From positions 115,177-124,361 of the forward strand of contig DDFO01000025.1 in the NCBI GenBank assembly GCA_002337215.1: a stretch of 9,185 bases of DNA, in the 5' to 3' direction. A program made the translations under genes and the position numbers. The notes below the pieces were generated by a model. That model saw only the letters and a program-made list of their open reading frames with translations. It was not told the DNA's origin and did no database searches. Positions 1 through 6,224 of this stretch are shown here, piece after piece (position 1 is the first letter of the stretch; each line of letters starts with the position of its first letter). Origin of the DNA: Phycisphaerales bacterium UBA1926. Its GTDB lineage: Bacteria > Planctomycetota > Phycisphaerae > Phycisphaerales > UBA1924.

Positions 1-432
1 GAGGGCGGGCACCCCAAGATCGGCATGGACTTCGCCCGCCAGCACGGCGAGAAGGACGAGGCGGTGCTCAACGCGATCGGCGGGCACCACGGGGATATCC
101 CCGCGACAACGTTTTACACCCCCATCGTCATGGCGGCAGACGCGGTGTCATCGGCCCGCCCCGGCGCTCGCCGCGAGTCGATGGAACGCTACATCCAGAG
201 GCTCAACGATCTGCAGGACATCGCGCTCGCGCAGCCGGGCGTCGTCGAGGCCCACGCGATCCAGGCGGGGCGCGAGGTCCGCGTGATGGTGGACGCCGCG
301 AAGATCAACGACGACGAGGCGTACCTGATCGCCCACGACATCGCGAAGCGCGTGGCCGACGAAATGACCTTCCCCGGTGAGATCCGCGTGACAGTTCTCC
401 GGGAGACCCGCGCGATCGAGGTTGCCCGGTAG
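1..432 (+). CDS. rny: Ribonuclease Y, C-terminal part (5' end outside window)
   Basis: RNase Y is a membrane-anchored HD-domain endoribonuclease that starts mRNA decay. Only the last 143 codons are here, and the reading frame is open from base 1. The fragment begins inside the HD domain with EGGHPKIG (residues 1-8), followed by the conserved NAIGGHHGD segment (His29-His30). It then runs into the family's C-terminal region: SARPGARRESMERYIQRL, GVVEAHAIQAGREVRVMV and the closing FPGEIRVTVLRETRAIEVAR. These blocks match RNase Y from end to end and the protein ends where the family normally ends. The membrane segment, coiled coil and KH domain would lie upstream of the window. It converges on the acetyltransferase gene with only 25 bases between stop codons. 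Identity is seen directly from conserved motifs; I see nothing unusual in the fragment. Confidence 0.95.
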   Translation, partial: EGGHPKIGMDFARQHGEKDEAVLNAIGGHHGDIPATTFYTPIVMAADAVSSARPGARRESMERYIQRLNDLQDIALAQPGVVEAHAIQAGREVRVMVDAAKINDDEAYLIAHDIAKRVADEMTFPGEIRVTVLRETRAIEVAR

Positions 433-459
433 CCCCGGGGGACCCCGAGGTGTCTTTTT
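433..459 (+). terminator. Candidate intrinsic terminator after rny
   Basis: Directly after the rny stop, 433-439 can pair with 444-450 (CCCCGGG against CCCCGAGG-type sequence: six G-C pairs and one C/A mismatch, four-base loop GGAC). A T-rich stretch, TGTCTTTTT, follows at 451-459. This is the only hairpin in the window followed by a run of T. The T run overlaps the stop codon of the convergent acetyltransferase gene. The short loop and the mismatch keep confidence moderate. Confidence 0.45.
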
Positions 460-1009
460 AGAGTTCCCGGATGACGCGTGCCGGGTTCCCCGCGGCAAAT
501 ACACGGGCGGGCAGGTCGCGTGTCACGACGCTGCCAGCGCCGACAGTCGTTCCGCGTCCGATCGTCACGCCGGGGTTCACCGTGACCCGGCCCGCAAGCC
601 AGACATCGTTCTCGATCGTGACCGGCTTCCCGGCCTCGGGGCCCTCCGCGCGTGTGTCGGGGTCGAGCGGATGGGTGGGCGTGTAGATGTGACACCCAGG
701 CCCGAACTGGCAGCGATCGCCGATCCGGACGGGGCAGACATCGAGGATGACGCATTCGTAATTCATGAAGACGCGGCTCCCGAGTTCGATGTTGAAGCCG
801 TACTCGCAGCGGAATCCCGACTGAACCAGGGAACCCGAGCCCACGGAGGCGAGCAATCCGCGAAGGATCTCGTCACGGAAAGGCTGTGCGTCGTCGTCGA
901 GCTCGTTGTAACAACGGAGAATCCGCTGGACCTCGAGCCTGCGGGCGGCGAGCGCCGGGTCCGAGGCGTCGTACAGTTCGCCCCGGATCATGCGGTCGCG
1001 TTTACTCAT
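458..1009 (-). CDS. maa: Maltose O-acetyltransferase-like sugar acetyltransferase
   Basis: Cytosolic hexapeptide-repeat acyltransferase that moves an acetyl group from acetyl-CoA to a sugar hydroxyl (LacA/Maa/NodL family). The protein is 183 residues, the same length as E. coli Maa as I know it. It follows that family in order: an N-terminal cap with KRDRMIRGELYDASDPAL, then FRCEYGFNIELGSRVFMNYECVILDVCPVRIGD, then the left-handed beta-helix coils, ending GNPARVIREL. His113 in YTPTHPLD is the expected catalytic histidine, and W137 and N145-PGVTIG belong to the acetyl-CoA-binding coils. The open frame runs further upstream, but ATG at 1009-1007 is preferred: it has GGAG six bases upstream and gives the family's MSxxxxMIxGELY start. 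It is divergent from the hydrolase at 1143. The physiological acceptor is unknown; maltose, galactoside or another sugar are all possible, so the symbol marks family resemblance. Confidence 0.85.
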   Translation of the reverse strand: MSKRDRMIRGELYDASDPALAARRLEVQRILRCYNELDDDAQPFRDEILRGLLASVGSGSLVQSGFRCEYGFNIELGSRVFMNYECVILDVCPVRIGDRCQFGPGCHIYTPTHPLDPDTRAEGPEAGKPVTIENDVWLAGRVTVNPGVTIGRGTTVGAGSVVTRDLPARVFAAGNPARVIREL

Positions 1010-1033
1010 CGTCGGCTCCGTACGTTCGAAAGA

Positions 1034-1054
1034 GTCCCGCAAAATAGACGGGAC
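1034..1054. promoter_or_regulatory. Perfect inverted repeat over a possible maa -10 box (operator candidate)
   Basis: GTCCCG (1034-1039) and CGGGAC (1049-1054) are exact inverted copies separated by nine A/T-rich bases. Read on the minus strand, the spacer holds TATTTT (1046-1041), a plausible -10 element about 32 bases before the maa start. A dimeric regulator bound here would cover that box. The repeat is seen directly; promoter and operator roles are inferred, and no good -35 was found. Confidence 0.35.
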
Positions 1055-1068
1055 ATGAATACCAAAGA

Positions 1069-1083
1069 CCGGGTGCCACCCGG
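1069..1083. repeat. Short perfect hairpin in the maa/hydrolase divergent gap
   Basis: CCGGGT (1069-1074) and ACCCGG (1078-1083) are exact inverted copies around a three-base loop, GCC. It lies 60 bases before the hydrolase start and 15 bases from the 1034-1054 repeat. It could be a second operator or a structure in the hydrolase mRNA leader. No T run follows, so it is unlikely to be a simple terminator. Confidence 0.35.
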
Positions 1084-1142
1084 CGGGTCGACGAGCCAGA
1101 ACCCGCGCGCCGCCGACACGATTCAGCTTATGAGGAGCCTCG

Positions 1143-2078
1143 ATGACCCGTTCCAACGCCGAAAGCACGTCCGATGGCGATGCGAAGGCCTCCCCCCGCG
1201 GCAAACCACGTTCGAGGAAACGCCCGTCTCTTGTGCGCCGGCTCACGAAGCTCGTCATCCTGCTCGGAGTCTTCCTCGCGGTTGTCAAAGTGGGCGGCTG
1301 CGCGGACCGGATGTTCTTTTACCCGATCGCCGGGGAGTACAAGCCGCCCTCCGGAGCCGAGGAAGTCTGGTTCAACAACGAAGGCCGCCAACTGCACGGC
1401 TGGTGGTTCCCCGCCCGGAGCGATGCGCTCGCGCCCGACGAGTTGGCCCCCACCGTTGTGTTCTGCCACGGCAACGCCTTCAACATCAAGCGGCACACCG
1501 CGTTCATGGAGTTCCTGCCGGGCGAGGGGTTCAACGTCTTCCTGTTCGACTATCGCTCGTACGGCATGAGCGACAAGGGCCCGCTCCACCGCGACGGGTT
1601 GATCCACGACGCGAACGCCGCGATCGACTACGTGTTCACGCGCGATGACATCGATCCCGAGCTCGTCGGTCTCTACGGCATGAGCCTCGGGGGCACGATC
1701 GGGCTCGCCGCCGCCGCCGAGGACAAACGGATCGCGGCGGTCTGCTCGCTCGCGACGTTCAGCACGTGGGAGGGCGTCTCGAGCGATTTCGTCCCCGTGC
1801 TCGGCCCCTGGCTGATCTCACCGGGACGAGACGCCGTGAACTCGGCCGCGATGCTCGGTGATCGTCCGCTGCTGATTCTGCACGGCACGAAGGACCGGGT
1901 CGTCAATTTCCGGCACGCAGCGCTGATCGTCGAGGCCGCCGAGGTCGCGGGCGTCGATGTCGAGTTCAAACAGTTCGAGGGCGCTGGACACATCGGATGG
2001 GTCGAGTCTAACCCTGAGATGCGCGACTCCATCGGGGCGTTTTTCGCCGAAACGCTGGTCTCCTCGACCGGCGATTGA
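1143..2078 (+). CDS. Membrane-anchored alpha/beta hydrolase
   Basis: Serine hydrolase of the alpha/beta fold, of the S33/Hydrolase_4 type, 311 residues. The first 30 residues are basic and polar. A hydrophobic segment at about 36-50 (KLVILLGVFLAVVKV) follows, then GGC at 51-53, which resembles a weak lipobox; the protein is probably tethered to a membrane with the enzyme outside the cytosol. The catalytic signs are all present: the HGN oxyanion motif (109-111), GLYGMSLGGTIG with nucleophile Ser181, LHGTKDRVV with Asp251 and GAGHIGW with His283. The motif spacing is normal and there is no lid insertion large enough to suggest a lipase. The ATG at 1143 has GAGGAG five bases upstream. It is transcribed away from maa. 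The substrate cannot be read from sequence; ester or amide hydrolysis is likely from the family. Confidence 0.85.
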   Translation: MTRSNAESTSDGDAKASPRGKPRSRKRPSLVRRLTKLVILLGVFLAVVKVGGCADRMFFYPIAGEYKPPSGAEEVWFNNEGRQLHGWWFPARSDALAPDELAPTVVFCHGNAFNIKRHTAFMEFLPGEGFNVFLFDYRSYGMSDKGPLHRDGLIHDANAAIDYVFTRDDIDPELVGLYGMSLGGTIGLAAAAEDKRIAAVCSLATFSTWEGVSSDFVPVLGPWLISPGRDAVNSAAMLGDRPLLILHGTKDRVVNFRHAALIVEAAEVAGVDVEFKQFEGAGHIGWVESNPEMRDSIGAFFAETLVSSTGD

Positions 2079-2329
2079 ATCGCGGCAACCGCGCGGCAGA
2101 AGACCCCGGATCACCCCCTGTGTTCTTGGGACTGAATCCTGAATCGATCGCCCCGCGAGGCGAGCTCGACCAGAGCTCGATGAAATGACCGACGTCCGGA
2201 GCCACTAGCGATGTCGGCCGAACTCGGCGGCTGCGATCGTCTGGACCTGATCGGGCCACTGTCCAAGCGAGCCCACGATGACCATGAGATTCTCACCGAC
2301 GCCGGTCGCGACAAAGCACCACGAGTCGC
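2079..2329. other. Intergenic region between convergent hydrolase and pilin-like genes
   Basis: This is the longest gene-free stretch (251 bp). A GC-only hairpin lies three bases after the hydrolase stop: CGCGG (2081-2085) with CCGCG (2089-2093), loop CAA, no T run. Further in, GAGCTCGA occurs twice (2162-2169 and 2173-2180), 11 bases apart start to start. On the minus strand GCGAC and GTCGC can pair just beyond the pilin-like gene's stop, again without a T run. Short open frames here are arginine/serine-rich and look like chance frames. No tRNA-like cloverleaf was seen. Confidence 0.5.
2081..2093 (+). terminator. GC hairpin after the hydrolase stop (no T run)
   Basis: Five perfect G-C pairs (CGCGG/CCGCG) around CAA begin three bases after the stop codon at 2076-2078. 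The position suits transcript-end formation or 3'-end protection. The stem is short and no T tract follows, so termination is only a possibility. Confidence 0.25.
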
Positions 2330-3343
2330 TCAGCGAACAGTGATCTCAGGGATCCGCTCACCCGAACGGGGATCCGAAATCTCGTTCCACTGGAACGTCG
2401 TGAGCTCGAGAAGCTTGTTGCGGAAGAACGAGCCGTCGTCGGCGCTGAAGTCTTCGTGGGAATCGAGGTAGGTCCGGATGAGTTTCTCGCCGGTGGGCAC
2501 CCATCGGGCACCGCCGTCCGCGAACGCCATATTCAGGCCCGCGACCCCGTGGTTGTTCCATTCGTTGGGCCAGTTCGGATCGCCATCGCGGAAGGCGATC
2601 CCGAGAGCATCGACGTAACCCTGGAATTGCTGGGGCACGGTCCCGTCTGCATCGGAATCGAGGATCAGCAGCATCGTGCTCGGGGACCGGACGTTGTTGA
2701 GCGTCTTGAGCTTCTGGTACGGCTCGTCGAACCAGATCACCCCGGTCGGCGTGTCCGGGCCGCGGAATCCGAGCTGGTCCCACGTGCTGCCATGACCGCC
2801 GTAGCCGATGGTCTCACCGTCCGGGTATTTGCCCGGGTTGTGCCACATGAAGGTCTCGTAGCTGTGCCCCCCCGAATCATCGCCCGCGTCCTCGGCGGTC
2901 CGGTAGAGGTCGAGCACGAAGTCTGTTCGGCCTTCGAGCGCGAGAATCGCCTGCAGCACCGCGATCCCGCCTGTCGGAAAATCGGGGTGATCCGGGTTAT
3001 CGGCGGTGAGATCCGCGCGCACGGTGTTAATCGTCGCGGCGCAGATCCCGGCTTCGGCGGTGTCGATATAGGACGGGTAGAGCCAGCCCAGGTTGTCCTC
3101 GAACGGAAGGAACGAGGGAAGGAAGACCCCACGGGCGGTATCGTTTGCGTAGAGCTGCTGGCCCAGCGTGAGCTGCTTCTGATTCGCGAGGCATGCGACC
3201 CGCTGGGCGGTTTGGCGTGCTTTTCCGAGGGCCGGGAGCAGGATTCCGATCAGCAAGGCGATGATCGCGATGACCACCAGCAGTTCGATGAGCGTGAAGC
3301 CAGCAGCCGCTCGCGGTCCGCGTTTATCAAGAAAAACGGGCAT
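2330..3343 (-). CDS. Prepilin-type (type IV pilin-like) exported protein of the planctomycete DG-motif group
   Basis: 337-residue protein with a class III signal. A short basic leader ending RAAAG (residues 11-15) is followed by [24 protein letters not shown] (16-39). Prepilin peptidase would cut after Gly15, and Glu20 is the conserved +5 glutamate. After the long hydrophobic helix comes [17 protein letters not shown], the usual start of the soluble domain in these proteins. Near the C-terminus, His265 and [13 protein letters not shown] (271-283) form the H-x(n)-DG signature of the large planctomycete DUF1559-like family, here with ten residues between His265 and Asp276. A tail of about 55 residues follows. 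The ATG has GGAGG four bases upstream. Such proteins resemble type II secretion pseudopilins, but most planctomycete copies have no proven role. It is divergent from the lectin-like dockerin gene. No assembly ATPase, platform protein or secretin is nearby, so it would depend on machinery encoded elsewhere. Confidence 0.9.
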   Translation of the reverse strand: MPVFLDKRGPRAAAGFTLIELLVVIAIIALLIGILLPALGKARQTAQRVACLANQKQLTLGQQLYANDTARGVFLPSFLPFEDNLGWLYPSYIDTAEAGICAATINTVRADLTADNPDHPDFPTGGIAVLQAILALEGRTDFVLDLYRTAEDAGDDSGGHSYETFMWHNPGKYPDGETIGYGGHGSTWDQLGFRGPDTPTGVIWFDEPYQKLKTLNNVRSPSTMLLILDSDADGTVPQQFQGYVDALGIAFRDGDPNWPNEWNNHGVAGLNMAFADGGARWVPTGEKLIRTYLDSHEDFSADDGSFFRNKLLELTTFQWNEISDPRSGERIPEITVR

Positions 3344-3528
3344 CCGGCCTCCAACTCAATCGCCTCGGTTCCGACTCGATCTGAGAGTCACGTCCCGATT
3401 TAGGGGTAACACAACCGCGGCTGATCTTTTACCATACCCGGAGACACCGCACAACGCCGCACACGGAGCCGGAACCGGGAGTTCACGAGACCCCACCCAT
3501 CAGCCCCGACTGCCCAGGAGCACGAGAG
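3344..3528. promoter_or_regulatory. Divergent promoter region, pilin-like gene / lectin-like gene
   Basis: Both genes should be transcribed outward from these 185 bases. TACCATA at 3430-3436, preceded by TTT, reads as TACCAT (-10 type) on the plus strand and TATGGT on the minus strand, near the middle of the gap and about 90 bases from each start codon. No convincing -35 stands out on either strand. GACTC (3373-3377) and GAGTC (3385-3389) form a small inverted repeat on the pilin-like gene's side. Ribosome binding sites are GGAGG (minus, 3352-3348) and AGGAG (plus, 3516-3520). Confidence 0.35.
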
Positions 3529-5289
3529 ATGACCGACCGCACACCCGCCCACACACTGATCACTCCCGCCCTGCTCGCCGCGCTTCTCGCGACAGCGGGA
3601 TCCGCGACCGCCCAATCCGACACTGTGGGCGTCGATCTCGACGGGGTGGTCGTCGACTTCCCCTCCCCCCCCGACATCACGCGCGACAGCCTCAACAACC
3701 CGGCAGCGGGCTCGGACAACTTCATCAACGAGTCAGACGGCTACGCGTTCAGCATCAACGGGCTCCTCCAGTTGCGCGACCCGATCTTCGGTGCCGCGCT
3801 CGGCGATCCGGTCCTGCTCACGGATCTGCTCGACCAACTCCAGCCCGGCAACTCGCGCCTGCTCAGCGGGTGGATCCGCAACCAGCAGGGCGGGCTCGCG
3901 CCTTCCGGCATCACCGTCTGGCAGGAGCAGTTCGTGGGCGGCGCGTTCGGGGCCGAACTCGACATCCGCCTCGAGATCACGATCGACGAGATCGGTGTCG
4001 TGACCTTTGCCGTCCGCGACATCAACAGCTCACTCGGCTTCCTCACTCCCACGCTCGACTTCGAGAGCGGGACCGCGTCACTCTCGACATGGGCCGCGAG
4101 TGACCGTCAGCTCACCGAGTGGCATTTCGACGGCAACTTTGATGCGGCCGACGGGTCGGACAACAGCGCGATCCGATTCCTCGATGATCCCGCATTCGGA
4201 ACGATCCTGGGCGGGATCGGCAACGAGGACACGCCCAACCCGGGCACACCCACCGGGGTCACCGCGGCCCAGTCCTCGTTCACCGACACGATGAGCGCGG
4301 GCCTCCCCGCACCGGGAGGTATCGAGAGCGGGGTCTTCCTGACCAGCCCAGCGCGGAACCTCTCCAACCCGAGCAGCGACGCTCTGCGACGCGGGATCGG
4401 CCTCGCCGTCTACCCGGCGGCGAAGCCCGCCTATCCGGGTGGGTTCATCGGGCAGTGGACGATGGTGTGGGACATGCTTATCCCCGCCTCCTCGTGGTAC
4501 GCGGACTTCCCCGCCAACACCACACCCAACGCGGGGCTCGTTGCCCTGCTCCAGGACCAGCACAACAACGACAGCGGCGCCGATCTCTGGCTCCGAAACA
4601 TCAACGGATCGCCGGCGATCGTCTACTCAACAGACGGCGACGACTTCACGGGCGAGATGCCGCTCCCGCTCACGATCCAGCCCGACGAATGGTTCCGGCT
4701 CGCGGTCGTCAGCGATGAATTCCAGAGCGGACGAAGCCGGGTCTTCCTGGACGGCCAGTTGGTCGGCGAGATCCTCAGCGACTGGGTCTACAACGCGGTG
4801 GACCCAACGCCCGGCCAGCAATTCTTCGGGGACGGCGAAGCGGTTGACCCCACTGTCTGGGCCGCGTGGGGCGAATTCCCCAGCCCCTGGGCGCTCTCCG
4901 AGGGCACCCTGAACCCCGACCCCGACTCGGGCGACCCGATCCCCAACCCGCTCGCCTCGACCTTCGGCATGTTCTGCGACCTGCGGTTCGGCGAGTCCGA
5001 GCCCGTCTACCTCGCCAACTACCTCTGGGTCGATGACCTGCTGCCCGACAGCGAAGTCATCGCGCTCGGCGGGCCCAGCGGGGACGGGATCCTGCTGACT
5101 GGCGGGGGCGGCTGCAACCCGGCCGACATCGCCGAGCCTTTCGGCGTGCTCGACTTGGGCGACATCGGGACGTTCGTCCAGGCCTTCACCAGCCAGGATC
5201 CCGCGGCCGACCTCGCGCCCCCGATGGGCGTCTTCGATCTCGCGGACCTCAGTACTTTCGTGACGTCGTTCACGGGCGGGTGCCCGTGA
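3529..5289 (+). CDS. Exported concanavalin A/LamG-like protein with GC-type dockerin tail
   Basis: 586-residue exported protein. A Sec signal peptide covers about 1-28: hydrophobic LITPALLAALLATAG, then a cut after SATA before Gln29. Residues about 170-500 look like a jelly-roll lectin/glucanase fold: DFESGTASLSTWAAS, then FIGQWTMVWDMLIPASSW (306-323), DEWFRLAVVSDE and SRVFLDGQLVGE (386-414), and ANYLWVDDLL near 496. The Trp-Phe-Arg-Leu-Ala and FLDGQ pattern is typical of LamG-type domains. The end (529-586) starts CNPADIAEPFGVLDLGDIGTF, continues with a second copy, MGVFDLADLSTFVTSF, and closes GGCP. Two dockerin-like repeats are thus bracketed by Cys529 and Cys585. In both, the usual loop NGDG is replaced by EPFG or PPMG, as I recall for the planctomycete GC-type tail. 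No catalytic residues are recognisable. It may bind a carbohydrate or serve on the surface; the partner is unknown. The ATG has AGGAG eight bases upstream. Confidence 0.85.
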   Translation: MTDRTPAHTLITPALLAALLATAGSATAQSDTVGVDLDGVVVDFPSPPDITRDSLNNPAAGSDNFINESDGYAFSINGLLQLRDPIFGAALGDPVLLTDLLDQLQPGNSRLLSGWIRNQQGGLAPSGITVWQEQFVGGAFGAELDIRLEITIDEIGVVTFAVRDINSSLGFLTPTLDFESGTASLSTWAASDRQLTEWHFDGNFDAADGSDNSAIRFLDDPAFGTILGGIGNEDTPNPGTPTGVTAAQSSFTDTMSAGLPAPGGIESGVFLTSPARNLSNPSSDALRRGIGLAVYPAAKPAYPGGFIGQWTMVWDMLIPASSWYADFPANTTPNAGLVALLQDQHNNDSGADLWLRNINGSPAIVYSTDGDDFTGEMPLPLTIQPDEWFRLAVVSDEFQSGRSRVFLDGQLVGEILSDWVYNAVDPTPGQQFFGDGEAVDPTVWAAWGEFPSPWALSEGTLNPDPDSGDPIPNPLASTFGMFCDLRFGESEPVYLANYLWVDDLLPDSEVIALGGPSGDGILLTGGGGCNPADIAEPFGVLDLGDIGTFVQAFTSQDPAADLAPPMGVFDLADLSTFVTSFTGGCP

Positions 5290-5291
5290 TC

Positions 5292-5307
5292 GCACGACGC
5301 GTCGTGC
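5292..5307. terminator. Perfect 16-bp palindrome between convergent stop codons
   Basis: GCACGACG followed by CGTCGTGC is an exact palindrome. It fills all but two bases of the 18-base gap between the stop of the lectin-like gene (5287-5289) and the stop of the phosphatase-fold gene (5310-5308). As RNA it gives a six-pair stem with a CGCG loop on either strand. The position suggests a shared, two-way transcript end. There is no T tract on either side, so a classical intrinsic terminator is not shown. Confidence 0.4.
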
Positions 5308-6156
5308 TCAATCCGAGATACTCAGTTGGGCCCACACCGGAAAATGGTCCGACGGGTATCGGCCTCCGAACGTTCGTCGGTCGATCCCCACGTCCATGAC
5401 CCGCCACGCCGGGCTCGCGAGCACGTAGTCGATTTTGCGAGTCCCGCCGTCGCTGTCGGTTCGGAATCCGGTGAACGTGCCCGCACGCTCGTTGGGATGG
5501 ACCGAACGGAAGGTATCGACGAGCCGCATGGGGCCGGTCCCTCCCAGCATCGCCTCAATCGCGGGATTGTCCTCGTCGGCGTTCATGTCGCCCATGACGA
5601 CGAACGGATCGCCGGCTACGAGCGCCTCGGCCCTTGCGAGGATGAGTCCCGCGCTCCGCTCACGCGCGGGCTGGCTGACATGGTCCCAGTGTGTATTCAA
5701 AACGACGAACGCGGTGCCCGAGTCGAGATCGACGAGCCGCGCCCACGAGCAGACGCGGTTGCACGCGGCGCCCCAGGTGTTCGTCCCCGCTTCGTCGGGG
5801 GTGCCGCTGAGCCAGAAGGTGCCCGCGGCAGCGACCGTAAATCGCGTGCGGTCGTAGAGGATCGGGCTCGCCTCGCCGTCCGTTCGGCCGTCCTCCCGGC
5901 TTACACCGGTCGCGGCGTAGCGGGGGCACGCTTCGAGCAGTTCACGGATCTGGAACGGCAGGGCCTCCTGCAGTCCCACGACATCCGCGTCGAGGTCGCC
6001 GATGGTCGTCGCGACCTTGTCGGCCCGCAGTTCCCAGCGGTCGGGCCCGTCGGATGCGGAGCCGAACCGGATGTTGAAGGAGGCAACTCGCAAAGGCTCG
6101 CTCGCCCGCGCGGGTGCAAGAACGAAGAGCAAACCAAGGATCAAAACGCGGACCAT
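5308..6156 (-). CDS. Exported endonuclease/exonuclease/phosphatase-family hydrolase
   Basis: 282-residue metal-dependent phosphoesterase-fold protein, resembling the COG3568 group. It starts with a signal peptide (MVRVLILGLLFVLAPARA) that ends near residue 18. The family motifs follow in order: ASFNIRFG (Asn28), GLQEA (Glu64, metal ligand), YDRTRF (101-106), FWLSGTPDEAG, LNTHWDH (His156), GDMNAD (Asp190, Asn192), RKIDYVLAS (Asp243) and SDHFPVWAQL (Asp270-His271). All catalytic positions are intact. The frame stays open to a GTG at 6228 that overlaps the prfA stop. I chose ATG at 6156-6154 because it puts the signal peptide at the N-terminus and has AGGAAGG about eight bases upstream. It lies 68 bases after prfA on the same strand and may be cotranscribed with it. 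The substrate could be a phosphodiester, phospholipid or sugar phosphate outside the cytosol; sequence alone does not decide. Confidence 0.85.
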   Translation of the reverse strand: MVRVLILGLLFVLAPARASEPLRVASFNIRFGSASDGPDRWELRADKVATTIGDLDADVVGLQEALPFQIRELLEACPRYAATGVSREDGRTDGEASPILYDRTRFTVAAAGTFWLSGTPDEAGTNTWGAACNRVCSWARLVDLDSGTAFVVLNTHWDHVSQPARERSAGLILARAEALVAGDPFVVMGDMNADEDNPAIEAMLGGTGPMRLVDTFRSVHPNERAGTFTGFRTDSDGGTRKIDYVLASPAWRVMDVGIDRRTFGGRYPSDHFPVWAQLSISD

Positions 6157-6224
6157 CTCGATTCCCTTCCTGGGGGCGCACCGCGGATGGTCCAGAGTTC
6201 TCGCTCCGGGTCCATCAGGGTCAC

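Noticed and set aside
422..1648. Long plus-strand open frame opposite maa and running into the hydrolase
   Set aside because: It overlaps two well-supported genes; its product is rich in Arg, Pro and Gly with no recognisable domain, as expected for a shadow frame in GC-rich DNA.
2079..2329. tRNA or small structured RNA in the longest gene-free gap
   Set aside because: No T-loop GTTCGAATC-type sequence or acceptor-stem pairing was found, and only short stems are present.
2349..2376. GGGATCCG repeated with a 20-base period
   Set aside because: It lies inside the 3' end of the pilin-like coding sequence, only two copies exist, and no mobile-element ends are near.
2456..3403. 315-codon plus-strand open frame opposite the pilin-like gene
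   Set aside because: The opposite strand encodes a clear prepilin N-terminus and DG motif. This frame has no domain, signal or convincing start.
4627..5295. 222-codon minus-strand open frame opposite the dockerin tail
   Set aside because: The plus-strand dockerin repeats and LamG-like motifs explain the region; this frame is Arg/Glu/Val-rich with no motif.
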